From Candidatus Desulfofervidaceae bacterium (GTDB lineage: Bacteria; Desulfobacterota; Desulfofervidia; Desulfofervidales; Desulfofervidaceae), in NCBI GenBank assembly GCA_027038965.1, contig JALWFG010000011.1, positions 124,001 to 188,000 of the forward strand: a DNA stretch of 64,000 nt, in the 5' to 3' direction. The notes beneath the pieces were generated by a model, which ran no database searches, was not told the origin of the DNA, and saw only the letters and a list, made by a program, of their open reading frames with translations. Shown here one piece after another: positions 53,401 to 62,728 of this stretch; positions within the stretch are counted from its first letter, which is position 1; each line of letters starts with the position of its first letter. The position numbers and the translations under genes are program-made.

Positions 53401-54285
53401 ATGGAGGAGTCTAAATTACTTACTACCAAAGAAGTTGCCAAATATTTAAAAATCAACGAAAAAAAGGTCTATCAGCTTGTTAAAGAGAGGGCTATCCCTT
53501 GCACTAGAGTGGCAGGAAAGTGGCTCTTCCCCAAGGACCTTATTGATGAGTGGATTAATGAAAGTGTTCAGAGAAGGCGGGATATATTTATTGCCGGTAG
53601 TAACGATCCCTTTTTAAGTTTTGTGATTAACCTTTATACTAAACGTTTTTTCCCTGATTCTCTGGTTTATTATGCTAGTATTGGAAGTGCTAAAGGGCTT
53701 GAGGCCTTAAGCCAACACAAGGCCACTATTGCTGCCACCCACCTTTTTGATCCCGAGTCAGAGGATTATAATCTGCCTTACTTGCCTAAATATCTGGGGT
53801 CTAGCGAGATTATAGTGATTAATTTGACTTATAGGGAGCAGGGATTTATATTGCCCAAGGGGAATCCTCTAAATATAAAAGATTTTAGTGATTTAGCTGC
53901 TAAGAAAGTGAGATTTATAAACCGAAACTTTGGTTCGGGAACAAGATTACTGTTGGATTATCATTTATCTCAAAGGGGCATAAAACCAGACGAGATAAGG
54001 GGCTATGAAAAGGAGGTAAACACCCATTTAGAGGTAGGCCTGTCCATTTTGAACAAAGAGGCTGATGTAGGGATTGGGATTCATTATATTGCTAACACCC
54101 TAAACTTAGATTTTGTGGCTATTGGTTGGGAGAGATTTGACCTTGTTTTGCGCAGAGAGGATTATTACCTCAGTTCTATAAAGAATTTTTTAAGCTTGTT
54201 GGATCCCTTAGATATTAGTCTTTATGCAAAACAGTTTCCTGGATATGATTTTAAGGATACAGGAAAAATTTTATTTCGAAATTAA
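53401..54285 (+). CDS. One-component regulator: HTH plus periplasmic-binding-protein-like domain
   Basis: A 294-residue cytoplasmic protein. Residues 1-55 are a MerR/excisionase-type HTH (LLTTKEVAKYLKINEKKVYQLV, then GKWLFPKDLIDEWI). Residues ~60-290 are a type-2 PBP domain of the molybdate/tungstate-binding kind (FVINLYTKRFFPDSLVYYASIGSAKGLEAL and NRNFGSGTRLLLDYHL). Such proteins sense a small ligand, often an oxyanion, and repress or activate nearby genes. It is three bases from a LytTR regulator and shortly upstream of acs. Confidence 0.82.
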   Translation: MEESKLLTTKEVAKYLKINEKKVYQLVKERAIPCTRVAGKWLFPKDLIDEWINESVQRRRDIFIAGSNDPFLSFVINLYTKRFFPDSLVYYASIGSAKGLEALSQHKATIAATHLFDPESEDYNLPYLPKYLGSSEIIVINLTYREQGFILPKGNPLNIKDFSDLAAKKVRFINRNFGSGTRLLLDYHLSQRGIKPDEIRGYEKEVNTHLEVGLSILNKEADVGIGIHYIANTLNLDFVAIGWERFDLVLRREDYYLSSIKNFLSLLDPLDISLYAKQFPGYDFKDTGKILFRN

Positions 54286-54288
54286 GCG

Positions 54289-55113
54289 ATGGAATTGAAA
54301 ACCCTTATTATAATGGCCAATTGTCAGGAAAGGGCTCAATTAAGGAAGCTTTTGGAAAATGCCGAAAATATAGTTGTGATCGGAGAAACTCCTTCAGGAA
54401 AAGAGGCCTTCCGTTTGGTGCGAGCTGTGCCATATGACCTGCTTTTTGTAGACATGACCTTGGAGGATATGTCGGGTCCCATGTTTGTTAAATTAATTTC
54501 GAAGATGGGTTTTGCTCCTCTAATTGTCTTTCTCTCTGAAAAAGAGACCGATGCCGCTGAGGCCTTTGAACTTGAAGCCGCAGATTTTTTGTTAAAGCCC
54601 CTGGCTAAGGAGCGTCTTGTTAAGGCAATTGAGCGCGTGCAGCGTTTAGGCAAATTGATTAAAACAAGAGAAGGAGAAGATAGAGAGAAGATTTCTATTC
54701 CTCCTCAGGCCTTTGACGAGTCTGAGCTTTTAGATGCCTTGGGCAGAACTTGGCGTAAGGACCATACAGAACTTATATGTATTCAAAAATTGCCAGTAGA
54801 AAAAGGGGGAAGACATATCCTGATTCCTTATGCCAAAATTATTTTTGCCGAGGCATGGGGAGACTACACCTACATTTATACCTCTGAGGAGAAGCTTTTC
54901 ACCAATTATAGCCTAAAAACTTTAGAAGAGCGATTTAAGGGCACTTCCTTTTTCAGAGTGCACCGCAAATATCTAGTAAATTTAGACCAAGTTGTAGAGA
55001 TTGCTAATGTTCCTGGAGGAAGCTTTTATCTGCGCACCACAGGAAAACATAAGATAGAAATTCCCATTAGCAGACGTAGGTTGAAACAATTAAAGGAAAT
55101 TTTAGGCCTTTGA
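54289..55113 (+). CDS. LytTR-family response regulator
   Basis: A 274-residue two-domain regulator. The receiver (~1-120) has the phospho-acceptor Asp in LLFVDMTLEDMSG near residue 52 and the conserved Lys in DFLLKPLAKER near 100. The acidic pair at the N-terminus is weak (MANCQERAQ in place of the usual DD), so phosphorylation may be impaired. The LytTR DNA-binding domain (~170-274) has YAKIIFAEAWGDYTYIYT and FFRVHRKYLVNLDQVVEI. No partner kinase adjoins. Probable control of acs downstream is inference. Confidence 0.85.
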   Translation: MELKTLIIMANCQERAQLRKLLENAENIVVIGETPSGKEAFRLVRAVPYDLLFVDMTLEDMSGPMFVKLISKMGFAPLIVFLSEKETDAAEAFELEAADFLLKPLAKERLVKAIERVQRLGKLIKTREGEDREKISIPPQAFDESELLDALGRTWRKDHTELICIQKLPVEKGGRHILIPYAKIIFAEAWGDYTYIYTSEEKLFTNYSLKTLEERFKGTSFFRVHRKYLVNLDQVVEIANVPGGSFYLRTTGKHKIEIPISRRRLKQLKEILGL

Positions 55114-55315
55114 GCAAGTCTTTAGACCATCCGTTATTGGTTTTAAACCGTTTGTCTCTAAAACACTCCTTTCATCTGTTTATATATAGACTTTTAAATA
55201 TAATCTATGTAAACAGAAATTTAGCTACAGCTTCAAATACTTTTTATGTATTCATAAGGTGATTTTAGTAAACACGTTTTAAAACTCAAACAAAAAACAA
55301 AAGAAGGAGGTTAAA
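55114..55315 (+). promoter_or_regulatory. acs control region with a long palindrome
   Basis: The 200-bp gap before acs has an imperfect 41-bp inverted repeat (55176-55216). Its arms CTGTTTATATATAGA and TCTATGTAAACAG surround a TATAAT (55199-55204) that could be the -10 box. A second small dyad, AATAC-TTTTTAT-GTATT, follows at 55237-55253. LytTR proteins usually bind direct repeats, so the palindrome may serve another dimeric factor. Confidence 0.55.
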
Positions 55316-57250
55316 ATGGCTCGCAAAGGAAAAGAAGCTGTAAAAGAGGCCACCGAGGCTTTGTTGGAAGAACAAAGAGTATTTCGGCCATTGCCAGAGG
55401 TAGTAGTAGAAGCCAATGTAAGCCCTAAGGAATACCAAGAAGCTATAGAAAAAGGGTTAACAGATTTGGAGGGTTTTTGGGAAGAAGCAGCCGAAGAGTT
55501 GGATTGGTTTAAAAAGTGGGACAAGGTGTTGGATGAAAGCAATGCCCCCTTTTACAAATGGTTTACAGGGGCTAAGTGCAATATTACTTACAATGCCGTT
55601 GATAGGCATATTAAGACCCATCGCAAAAATAAGGTGGCCATCATCTGGCAAGGAGAACCACCTAACGAAAAGAAAAAGCTCACTTATTACGAGCTATATC
55701 GTCGGGTAAACAAATTTGCCAATGTCTTAAAATCTCTTGGACTTAAAAAAGGTGATAGGGTGGCCATTTATATGCCTAATCTTTTAGAAACTGCTATTGC
55801 TATGTTAGGTTGTGCTAAATTGGGTGTAATTCATACTTTAGTCTACGCTGGGTTTAGTGCTTTGGCCCTAAGGGAGAGGGTCAACGATGCTAAGGCTAAA
55901 GTTATTGTTACGGCCGATGGACTCTACCGTAATGGAAAAATTATCAACCTAAAGGAGACTGTCGATGAGGCCATGATCGAGTGTCCTAGTGTGGAGCATG
56001 TAATTGTTGTCCAAAGGACAGGCCAGCCTATTGATATGAGTGATGGTCGTTATCTTTGGTGGCACGACTTAATGGAAGGCGTATCAGATGAATGTGAACC
56101 AGAAATCCTTGATTCAGAGCATCCCCTTTTTATTCTTTATACTTCTGGGACTACAGGTAAACCGAAAGGAATTTTACATGTTCATGGTGGCTATATGGTA
56201 GGAATAAACCGCACTTTGAGGTGGGTATTTGATTTAAAAGAAACAGATATTTATTGGTGTGCGGCCGATGTGGGTTGGATCACCGGGCACAGCTACATCG
56301 TTTATGGACCTCTAATTTGTGGTGGCACTACTGTGATGTATGAGGGGCATCCTCTTTATCCTAAGCCAGATCGGATGTGGCAAATCATTGATAAATTTGG
56401 AATTAATATTCTCTATACGGCCCCTACTACTATAAGGATGCTTATGAGATTTGGTTCTGAATTACCAAGGCGTTATAGCCTTAAGACCTTAAGACTTTTG
56501 GGAACAGTGGGAGAACCTATTAATCCCGAGGCCTGGATGTGGTACTACCAGAATGTAGGACGGGAAAGATGTCCGATTATGGATACTTGGTGGCAAACAG
56601 AAACCGGCATGTTTATGATAGCTCCCCTTCCTTTAAGCCTGCTCAAACCAGGTTCTGCTACCAAGCCATTTCCAGGAATTCATGCCGATGTGGTGGACAA
56701 GGAAGGGAAGCCTGTGCCAGTAGGTAAGGGTGGATTTTTAATTGTTAAAAAACCGTGGCCTTCCATGTTACGCACCCTTTGGGGTGATCCAGAAAGGTAT
56801 GTAAAGCAATACTGGGATGTAATTCCTGGGGGTGTTTATACCACTGGGGATGTAGCGAGGAAAGATGAAGATGGGTATTTCTGGATTCAAGGTCGGGCCG
56901 ATGATGTGATGAATATTGCAGGCCACAGAATTGGCACTGCTGAGGTAGAAAGCGCCTTTGTAGCTCATCCGGCGGTGGCTGAGGCGGCCTGCATTGGGGT
57001 GCCGGATCCGGTAAAAGGTGAGGTGGCCAAAGTCTTTGTTATTTTAAAGAAGGGTTATGAACCTAATGATGAGCTTGATAAAGAACTTAGACAACATGTG
57101 AGGAAGGAACTTGGTCCCATTGTGATTATTAAGTCTATCCAATTTGTGGAAAGCCTGCCCAAGACCAGAAGTGGTAAGATTATGAGACGAGTATTGAAGG
57201 CCCAAGAATTGGGTATGGACCCTGGAGATCTGACTACCTTAGCAGATTAA
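55316..57250 (+). CDS. acs: Acetate-CoA ligase (acetyl-CoA synthetase)
   Basis: A 644-residue AMP-forming enzyme activating acetate. It has [19 protein letters not shown] near residue 277, [19 protein letters not shown] near 321, WWQTETG near 424 and the acetylatable Lys motif [14 protein letters not shown] near 618. The N-terminal ACS domain is present. An AAGGAGG site precedes the ATG. With the acetate channel downstream it would take up and activate acetate. Confidence 0.95.
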   Translation: MARKGKEAVKEATEALLEEQRVFRPLPEVVVEANVSPKEYQEAIEKGLTDLEGFWEEAAEELDWFKKWDKVLDESNAPFYKWFTGAKCNITYNAVDRHIKTHRKNKVAIIWQGEPPNEKKKLTYYELYRRVNKFANVLKSLGLKKGDRVAIYMPNLLETAIAMLGCAKLGVIHTLVYAGFSALALRERVNDAKAKVIVTADGLYRNGKIINLKETVDEAMIECPSVEHVIVVQRTGQPIDMSDGRYLWWHDLMEGVSDECEPEILDSEHPLFILYTSGTTGKPKGILHVHGGYMVGINRTLRWVFDLKETDIYWCAADVGWITGHSYIVYGPLICGGTTVMYEGHPLYPKPDRMWQIIDKFGINILYTAPTTIRMLMRFGSELPRRYSLKTLRLLGTVGEPINPEAWMWYYQNVGRERCPIMDTWWQTETGMFMIAPLPLSLLKPGSATKPFPGIHADVVDKEGKPVPVGKGGFLIVKKPWPSMLRTLWGDPERYVKQYWDVIPGGVYTTGDVARKDEDGYFWIQGRADDVMNIAGHRIGTAEVESAFVAHPAVAEAACIGVPDPVKGEVAKVFVILKKGYEPNDELDKELRQHVRKELGPIVIIKSIQFVESLPKTRSGKIMRRVLKAQELGMDPGDLTTLAD

Positions 57251-57256
57251 GCAAGG

Positions 57257-57288
57257 ACCTCCCTATCTGAAGATAGGGAGGTGTTTTT
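57257..57288 (+). terminator. Rho-independent terminator after acs
   Basis: An 11-12 bp stem (ACCTCCCTATC / GATAGGGAGGT) with a small loop, followed by GTTTTTG. It lies seven bases after the acs stop and 20 before satP, so the channel gene depends on read-through or its own promoter. Confidence 0.85.
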
Positions 57289-57309
57289 GCAAAAAATATA
57301 AAGGAGGCG

Positions 57310-57852
57310 ATGATGGAAGGCAACAAACTAGCAAATCCCGCTCCATTAGGACTTATGGGATTTGGAATGACGACGGTTTTGCTCAACTTGCACAATGCGG
57401 GCTTCTTCCCCTTGGGGACTATGATTTTGGCGATGGGGCTTTTTTATGGTGGTATTGCTCAAATCATTGCAGGTATCCTAGAGTGGGCTAAGGGAAATAC
57501 CTTTGGGGCGACTGCGTTTACTTCTTATGGGTTATTTTGGGAAACATTAGTTTTTCTACTTTTAATGCAACATTGGGGATGGTGGAATGGACCGGCCAAG
57601 ACGGCTATAGTGGCCTATCTTGTGATGTGGGGGATTTTTACCTTTTTTATGTGGGTTGCCCTTTTCTTAAGTAAACATGGGGCCGGCATTCAAGCCGTAT
57701 TCATCACTTTATGGATTCTTTTCTTTTTATTGGCTCTTGGGGATGCGACTGGTAACCTTGCCATAAAGAGATTTGCCGGTTATGAAGGCATCTTATGCGG
57801 TGGTTTAGCCATGTATGTTGCCCTCTCTACCGTTATCAAAGAGACACAATAG
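57310..57852 (+). CDS. satP: Acetate/succinate channel, GPR1/FUN34/YaaH (SatP) family
   Basis: A 180-residue inner-membrane protein with six predicted helices. The family signature NPAPLGLMGFGMTTVLLNLHNAG (as NPAPLGL then a helix) opens the protein, GLFYGGIAQIIAGILEWAKGNTFGATAF follows near 45-72 in two blocks, and the last helix is followed by a short tail. Two ATGs at 57310 and 57313 follow an AAAGGAGG site. Likely moves acetate for Acs. Confidence 0.9.
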   Translation: MMEGNKLANPAPLGLMGFGMTTVLLNLHNAGFFPLGTMILAMGLFYGGIAQIIAGILEWAKGNTFGATAFTSYGLFWETLVFLLLMQHWGWWNGPAKTAIVAYLVMWGIFTFFMWVALFLSKHGAGIQAVFITLWILFFLLALGDATGNLAIKRFAGYEGILCGGLAMYVALSTVIKETQ

Positions 57853-57858
57853 CTAATT

Positions 57859-57893
57859 TTAAGGTGAGGGTGTTTTGTTTGCCCTCGCCTTAA
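57859..57893. terminator. Stem-loop between convergent satP and glnB
   Basis: TTAAGGTGAGGG and CCCTCGCCTTAA pair over 12 bp with one U-G; the loop is 11 bases. It lies between two stop codons and probably serves both genes. Confidence 0.7.
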
Positions 57894-57895
57894 TG

Positions 57896-58252
<357 letters not shown>

Positions 58253-58261
58253 TTAAACGCT

Positions 58262-58291
58262 ATTTTAGTGCTTTTAATTTGTGAAAGTCAA
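58262..58291 (-). promoter_or_regulatory. Sigma70 promoter of glnB
   Basis: On the minus strand TTGACT, 18 bases, TAAAAT, 27 bases before the ATG. No sigma54 element is visible here, unlike the urea operons. Confidence 0.6.
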
Positions 58292-58321
58292 GTGGATAGT
58301 TAATAGTTGATGATTGATAGT

Positions 58322-59608
58322 TTATTTTTCCAACCTCTTTTTGACGCTTGCAGCATGGGCCGTGAGTCCTTCAATCTGGGCCAACTTTATGGCCTTTTCC
58401 CCTAAAATTCGACAGCCTTGACGGCTAATACCTAGTAGGCTGGTGCGTTTTAAAAATGTTTCTGAAGATAAAACTGAAGAAAAACGGGCCGTACCAGCAG
58501 TGGGCAGGGTGTGATTGGGGCCTGCAATATAGTCTCCTATCGGTTCTGGAGAAAATGCCCCTAAGAATATAGCCCCTGCATGTTTGATTTTGTCTAGCAA
58601 ACTAAAGGGATCATTGACCAATAACTCTAAATGCTCAGGGGCAATGATATTTACAACCTGGGCCGCCATTTCTAAATTGGGAACAACGAACAACTTCCCA
58701 TGATTTTCCAGAGAGGCCTTAGCAATTTCTCTTCTGCTTAAGTCAGAGAGTTGTTTATGGACTTCTTCTTCGACACGGCCTGCATATTCTAAAGAGGTTG
58801 AAATTAGCAAAGCACTGGCCATTTCATCATGTTCTGCCTGGGAGAGCATATCTGCAGCACACCATTTGGCAGGCGCACTCCCATCAGCCACAATGGCAAT
58901 CTCGCTGGGACCTGCTACCATATCAATACCCACATCTCCAAAGACCAACTTTTTGGCTGCAGCGACATAAATATTGCCTGGCCCGCAGATAAAATCCACC
59001 TTGGGCATGGTTTCTGTCCCATAGGCCATTGCTGCAATGGCCTGGGCTCCACCTAGACGAAATATTCTGTTTACGCCTGCAATTCTGGCAGCAATCAAGA
59101 CCGCAGGAGAAATTTTCCCCTGGGGTGTAGGCACACACATAATGATTTCTTCCACCCCTGCCACCCTAGCTGGAATAACATTCATAAGGACCGATGAGGG
59201 ATAAGCGGCTTTTCCCCCTGGACAATATACTCCAACTCTGTCTACGGCAGTAAACCGTTGCCCCAAAATGTTTCCGTATTCATCTGTAAAAAACCAATTT
59301 CTGGGCATGGCCTTTTGGTGAAATTCTTCTATTCTTAAGGCGGCTGTTTCTAACAAGGACACGAGCTCTTTGTTTTCCTTACAGGCCTTGTTGATTTCTT
59401 CTGGAGGTATTTCCATACCAACTTCACTTAGATCAAGTCTATCAAACTGCCAGGTATATTCTTTTAAGGCCTCATCTCCCTTTTCCTTGACATGAGCAAT
59501 GATTTCCAAAACCCGATTTAAAATTTGGTGGTCAATAGTATTTCTTTTCTGCCACCTTTCTTTAAAAGTAGTCAGTTCTTTAATGTTATTTATTCGAATT
59601 TTCTCCAT
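58322..59608 (-). CDS. hisD: Histidinol dehydrogenase
   Basis: A 428-residue zinc enzyme for the last two steps of histidine synthesis. Motifs: YCPGGKAAYPSSVLMN near residue 127, ICGPGNIYVAAAKK near 205, GPSEIAIVADGSAPAKWCAADMLSQAEHDE (zinc ligands Gln/His) around 231-260, and EHLELLV and GPNHTLPT near the end. Start at 59608 is supported by AGGAGGA; an in-frame ATG at 59635 lies before that site. Overlaps moaC by 23 bases. No other his genes are adjacent. Confidence 0.95.
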   Translation of the reverse strand: MEKIRINNIKELTTFKERWQKRNTIDHQILNRVLEIIAHVKEKGDEALKEYTWQFDRLDLSEVGMEIPPEEINKACKENKELVSLLETAALRIEEFHQKAMPRNWFFTDEYGNILGQRFTAVDRVGVYCPGGKAAYPSSVLMNVIPARVAGVEEIIMCVPTPQGKISPAVLIAARIAGVNRIFRLGGAQAIAAMAYGTETMPKVDFICGPGNIYVAAAKKLVFGDVGIDMVAGPSEIAIVADGSAPAKWCAADMLSQAEHDEMASALLISTSLEYAGRVEEEVHKQLSDLSRREIAKASLENHGKLFVVPNLEMAAQVVNIIAPEHLELLVNDPFSLLDKIKHAGAIFLGAFSPEPIGDYIAGPNHTLPTAGTARFSSVLSSETFLKRTSLLGISRQGCRILGEKAIKLAQIEGLTAHAASVKKRLEK

Positions 59609-60107
59609 TATCCTCCTCCGCCAAATAAGTTCCACTTTTTCCGCCAGTCTTTTTTATCAATCGAATATCGGTGATCCGCATTCCTCGGTCTACAGCCTTG
59701 CACATGTCATAAATGGTTAAGGCTGCCACCGAGACAGCAGTCAAGGCCTCCATTTCTACACCAGTGCGGCCTACGATTTTCACACTGGCCTCAATTTCTA
59801 TGGCGCTTTGCTCTTTTTGAAGATTAAATTTTACATCCACGTGGGTGAGATTGAGGGGGTGGCACATGGGGATAAGATAACCTGTTTGTTTTGCAGCCAT
59901 GATGCCCGCAATTTTGGCCGTGGTAAGCACATTTCCCTTTTTTGCCCTACCTGTAGTGATAAGCTCAAAGGTTCTAGGTTGCATATAAACGCAACCTTTA
60001 GCTACGGCCTCTCGCACGGTTTCTGACTTGACACTTACATCTACCATTTGGACACGGCCCTCTTGATCCAAATGGGTCAATGAAGGCCGATGGGTATCCT
60101 TTTTCAT
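59586..60107 (-). CDS. moaC: Cyclic pyranopterin monophosphate synthase MoaC
   Basis: A 173-residue enzyme of molybdopterin synthesis. Family blocks: LTHLDQEGRVQMVDVS at the start, AKIAGIMAAKQTGYLIPMCHPL near 65, GRTGVEMEALTAVSVAALTIYDMCKA near 110 and GMRITDIRLIKKTGGKSG near the end. I chose the ATG at 60107: it fits the usual length and follows a TTGCCT-17-TATAAG promoter by ten bases. An ATG at 60188 would add 27 non-family residues and overlap the opposite gmhB promoter. Confidence 0.9.
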   Translation of the reverse strand: MKKDTHRPSLTHLDQEGRVQMVDVSVKSETVREAVAKGCVYMQPRTFELITTGRAKKGNVLTTAKIAGIMAAKQTGYLIPMCHPLNLTHVDVKFNLQKEQSAIEIEASVKIVGRTGVEMEALTAVSVAALTIYDMCKAVDRGMRITDIRLIKKTGGKSGTYLAEEDNGENSNK

Positions 60108-60117
60108 AGCAACCAAA

Positions 60118-60146
60118 CTTATACCATGAGAGAGATGAGAAGGCAA
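60118..60146 (-). promoter_or_regulatory. Sigma70 promoter of moaC, near-leaderless
   Basis: On the minus strand TTGCCT, 17 bases, TATAAG, ten bases before the ATG at 60107; expected 5' leader of about three bases and no Shine-Dalgarno. Confidence 0.6.
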
Positions 60147-60181
60147 TTGATGAAGGGCGATGAAAACACCTTTTCCTTTTA

Positions 60182-60209
60182 TTGACATTATCTATTTTTT
60201 TGTTAACCT
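60182..60209 (+). promoter_or_regulatory. Possible sigma70 promoter of gmhB
   Basis: TTGACA, 16 bases, TAACCT, nine bases before the gmhB ATG. Perfect -35 and weak -10. Confidence 0.45.
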
Positions 60210-60218
60210 TCATAGTTT

Positions 60219-60803
60219 ATGAGGTCCCCGGCCGTTTTTTTAGATAGAGATGGCACCATAAATGAGGAAATGGGCTATATCAATCATCCTGAGCGCTTTA
60301 TTATCTTGCCCAAGGTGGTTGAGGCCATCAAGTTCCTTAAGGCCCATAAATTCAAGGTCGTGGTTGTAACCAACCAAGCAGGGGTGGCCAGAGGGTATTT
60401 CCCTGAAGGTCTGATTGAAAGAATTCATAAACTTTTACAAGCCCACCTCAAGTCTAAAGGGACCTGTTTAGATGCCATTTATTATTGTCCCCATCACCCT
60501 AATGCCTTGGTTCCAGAATATAGGAAAGACTGCCCTTGCCGCAAACCTCGGCCGGGATTGGTGTATAAGGCTGTTAAAGACCTTAACCTGGATTTGGATA
60601 GGTCTTACGTAGTAGGAGACCGTTTTACCGATATTGAATTGGCCCACAATTTAGGAATAAAGGGAGTTTTAGTCCTGACTGGATATGGTAAGGGAGAATT
60701 GGAATATATTGCCCCTAAACACCCCTTGAGACCCCACTTCATTGCCAAAGATTTGTATGAAGCTGCCTGCTGGATTGTAAAAGATGCGCATTCTGATCGT
60801 TAA
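60219..60803 (+). CDS. gmhB: D-glycero-D-manno-heptose 1,7-bisphosphate 7-phosphatase
   Basis: A 194-residue HAD phosphatase of the ADP-heptose pathway. Motif I is FLDRDGTINEE, motif II VVTNQAGVARGYF near residue 48; the zinc loop is CPHHPNALVPEYRKDCPCRKPRPG (from about 89, with Cys and His ligands), and motif IV is VVGDRFTDIELA near 133. It overlaps the heptosyltransferase by 20 bases, forming an LPS core pair. Confidence 0.93.
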   Translation: MRSPAVFLDRDGTINEEMGYINHPERFIILPKVVEAIKFLKAHKFKVVVVTNQAGVARGYFPEGLIERIHKLLQAHLKSKGTCLDAIYYCPHHPNALVPEYRKDCPCRKPRPGLVYKAVKDLNLDLDRSYVVGDRFTDIELAHNLGIKGVLVLTGYGKGELEYIAPKHPLRPHFIAKDLYEAACWIVKDAHSDR

Positions 60804-61779
60804 ACTCAGCTCTTTGGGAGATATTATCCATACCCTCCCCGTGCTTGGAGCGATAAAAGATGCCTATCCGAATGCCCAAATTGACTGGGTAACCGAGGAG
60901 GTCGGACAGGAGCTCTTACAAGACCATCCTATGATTAATAGACTTATTGTTTACCGTCGCAACAGGTGGCCTAGATTGCTAAAAGGAGGGAATCTAGCTC
61001 AGTTTATTAAGGAATTTCTCTTTTTTAAAAAAATGCTTTTCCAGCAAGAGTATGATTTGGTCATTGATTTTCAGGGGTTGCTTAAAAGCGGTTTTATTAC
61101 CTGGATAGCCAAGGCTAGAGAAAAAATTGGTTTCCAAAATGGAAAAGAGGGAAGTTCATTGTTTCTAGATAAAAGATATGAAGCAGACTATGACGAGCAC
61201 GCCGTTGTTAGATATCTTAAGCTACTTTCGTTTGCAGGCATACCTGTGGATTTTGAACACATAACTTTTCCAATAGCACCAAGGCCAAATAACCTTTCAT
61301 TTGCAACTCCTTATATTGTCATTAATCCCATGGCCCGCTGGCCTAGCAAGATGTGGCCTAGGAACAAGTGGTTAAAGCTTGCCAATGTCCTTACCAACAT
61401 GGATTATACCCTTGTCTTTACAGGCACCCAAAAGGATTGGGCTTGGATAAATGATATATGTAAACATTTTCCTCGTGCCATTAACCTTGCAGGCAAAACG
61501 AAGTTAAGAGAGCTTATTCCCATTTATCAAAAGGCATTTTTAACAATTTCTGTAGATACGGGCACAATGCATCTGGCGGCTGCCGTTGGAAGTCCTGTCA
61601 TTGCCCTTTTTGGCCCTACGGCCCCATGGCGCACAGGTCCCTTTGGCCCAAACCACACAGTAATTTATAAAGGCCTTCCTTGCCAACCCTGTTTTAAAAG
61701 GCAATGTCCAGAGCGAAGGTGCTTAAATGAAATCAAGATTGCCGAAATAATAGAAGCGGTGAAAAAATATAGGAAATAA
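60784..61779 (+). CDS. waaC: Lipopolysaccharide heptosyltransferase (GT9, WaaC-like)
   Basis: A 331-residue GT9 enzyme. N-terminal ILIVKLSSLGDIIHTLPVLGAI is the WaaC form of the motif; LVIDFQGLLKSGFITW near 96, NPMARWPSKMWPRNKW near 183 and SVDTGTMHLAAAVGSPVIALFGPT near 258 follow, with a Cys-rich CQPCFKRQCPERRCL tail. Should add the first heptose to lipid A-Kdo. Coupled to gmhB. Confidence 0.88.
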   Translation: MRILIVKLSSLGDIIHTLPVLGAIKDAYPNAQIDWVTEEVGQELLQDHPMINRLIVYRRNRWPRLLKGGNLAQFIKEFLFFKKMLFQQEYDLVIDFQGLLKSGFITWIAKAREKIGFQNGKEGSSLFLDKRYEADYDEHAVVRYLKLLSFAGIPVDFEHITFPIAPRPNNLSFATPYIVINPMARWPSKMWPRNKWLKLANVLTNMDYTLVFTGTQKDWAWINDICKHFPRAINLAGKTKLRELIPIYQKAFLTISVDTGTMHLAAAVGSPVIALFGPTAPWRTGPFGPNHTVIYKGLPCQPCFKRQCPERRCLNEIKIAEIIEAVKKYRK

Positions 61780-61794
61780 CATAGGTTCCCTTGC

Positions 61795-61823
61795 TTGACA
61801 CATAAGTAATGGTTGAGTAAATT
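61795..61823 (+). promoter_or_regulatory. Sigma70 promoter of FlgT-like gene and purH
   Basis: TTGACA, 17 bases, TAAATT, about 45 bases before the ATG at 61868. Unlike many others here it leaves room for a normal leader. Confidence 0.65.
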
Positions 61824-61867
61824 TAGCTTAAAATTGGTTTTCAAGAGCTTGGACAACGAGGGCCCCA

Positions 61868-62728
61868 ATGAAAAGGGATGTTTTTCTTAAAGTTATTCTT
61901 TTTATGATAGGTCTTTCTTTAATGGCCAACTGTGGTCTTTTTAAGAATGCCCCTCAATCTCCAACTGATGATTGGGAAGAAAAGATTGACCAATCCCCTT
62001 GGCTGATCACAGGCGACTATTTTCGGCAACAGGCCAAGCAAGAATCAAAGAAACCACTTATTTCCAGACCTGCTTCTCATCAGCATTATTTGCGGCGAAA
62101 GGTTTTGATTTGCTGTTTTTTGCCTCAGGGAAGGTGTCAAAAATGGAATTTGTTGGGCAGGCAACTGGAGTGTAGCCATAAAGTGATTGTGGTAGGACAT
62201 AAAGATTTGGTCCCCGTTTTGACAAAATTTAATTTTTCTAAAAGGGACCTTTTGAAGTCAGAGGTAAGGGATAAAATAGGTAATTTGATAGGACTTCAGG
62301 CCTTTTTGTTCCTCAAATCTTCTAAAAATGGCCAGGTAAGTCTTGAGGTATACGACAATCAGGGGGTAATGTTGACCAAATTTGTCTTTAATGAAGGACA
62401 AGACTTCCAGAGATTATCTTCAAAGATTGCGGATTATATTTATAATCACACATGTTGGGAAGGTAGAATTGCCTATATAGAAAATGACAGGGTTTACCTC
62501 AATGTAGGCAGGCTTTCTGGTCTTAAAGAAGGGCAAGTTTTGGCAGTTTATGCTCAGGGAAGAAAAATTGTTAATCCTGTAACAGGGGTATCTTTAGGTT
62601 ATTTAGCCAAGAAAAAGGGCGAAATTAAAGTAGTGTCTTTTTTTGGTGAAAATGCCGCTGTAGCCAAAATAATTGCCGGGACTGGTTTCCAAATAAACGA
62701 TATTGTGCGTATAGAGGGAGAAAAATGA
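61868..62728 (+). CDS. Probable lipoprotein with FlgT-like C-terminal domain
   Basis: A 286-residue exported protein. Hydrophobic signal (~8-22) ending at Cys23 in LMANCGLF; Asn before the Cys is unusual for a lipobox. Residues ~75-190 form an alpha/beta domain like CsgG/TolB-type anchors. The last 90 residues (GRIAYIENDRVYLNVGRLSGLKEG, then PVTGVSLGYLAKKKGEIKV) resemble the FlgT C-terminal domain found in flagellar and secretion lipoproteins. It overlaps purH by four bases. Function not established. Confidence 0.65.
   Translation: MKRDVFLKVILFMIGLSLMANCGLFKNAPQSPTDDWEEKIDQSPWLITGDYFRQQAKQESKKPLISRPASHQHYLRRKVLICCFLPQGRCQKWNLLGRQLECSHKVIVVGHKDLVPVLTKFNFSKRDLLKSEVRDKIGNLIGLQAFLFLKSSKNGQVSLEVYDNQGVMLTKFVFNEGQDFQRLSSKIADYIYNHTCWEGRIAYIENDRVYLNVGRLSGLKEGQVLAVYAQGRKIVNPVTGVSLGYLAKKKGEIKVVSFFGENAAVAKIIAGTGFQINDIVRIEGEK

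Noticed and set aside
60108-60188. An N-terminal extension of MoaC from an ATG at 60188
   Set aside because: The extra 27 residues are not MoaC-like, overlap the gmhB promoter, and a promoter with correct spacing lies within them before 60107.
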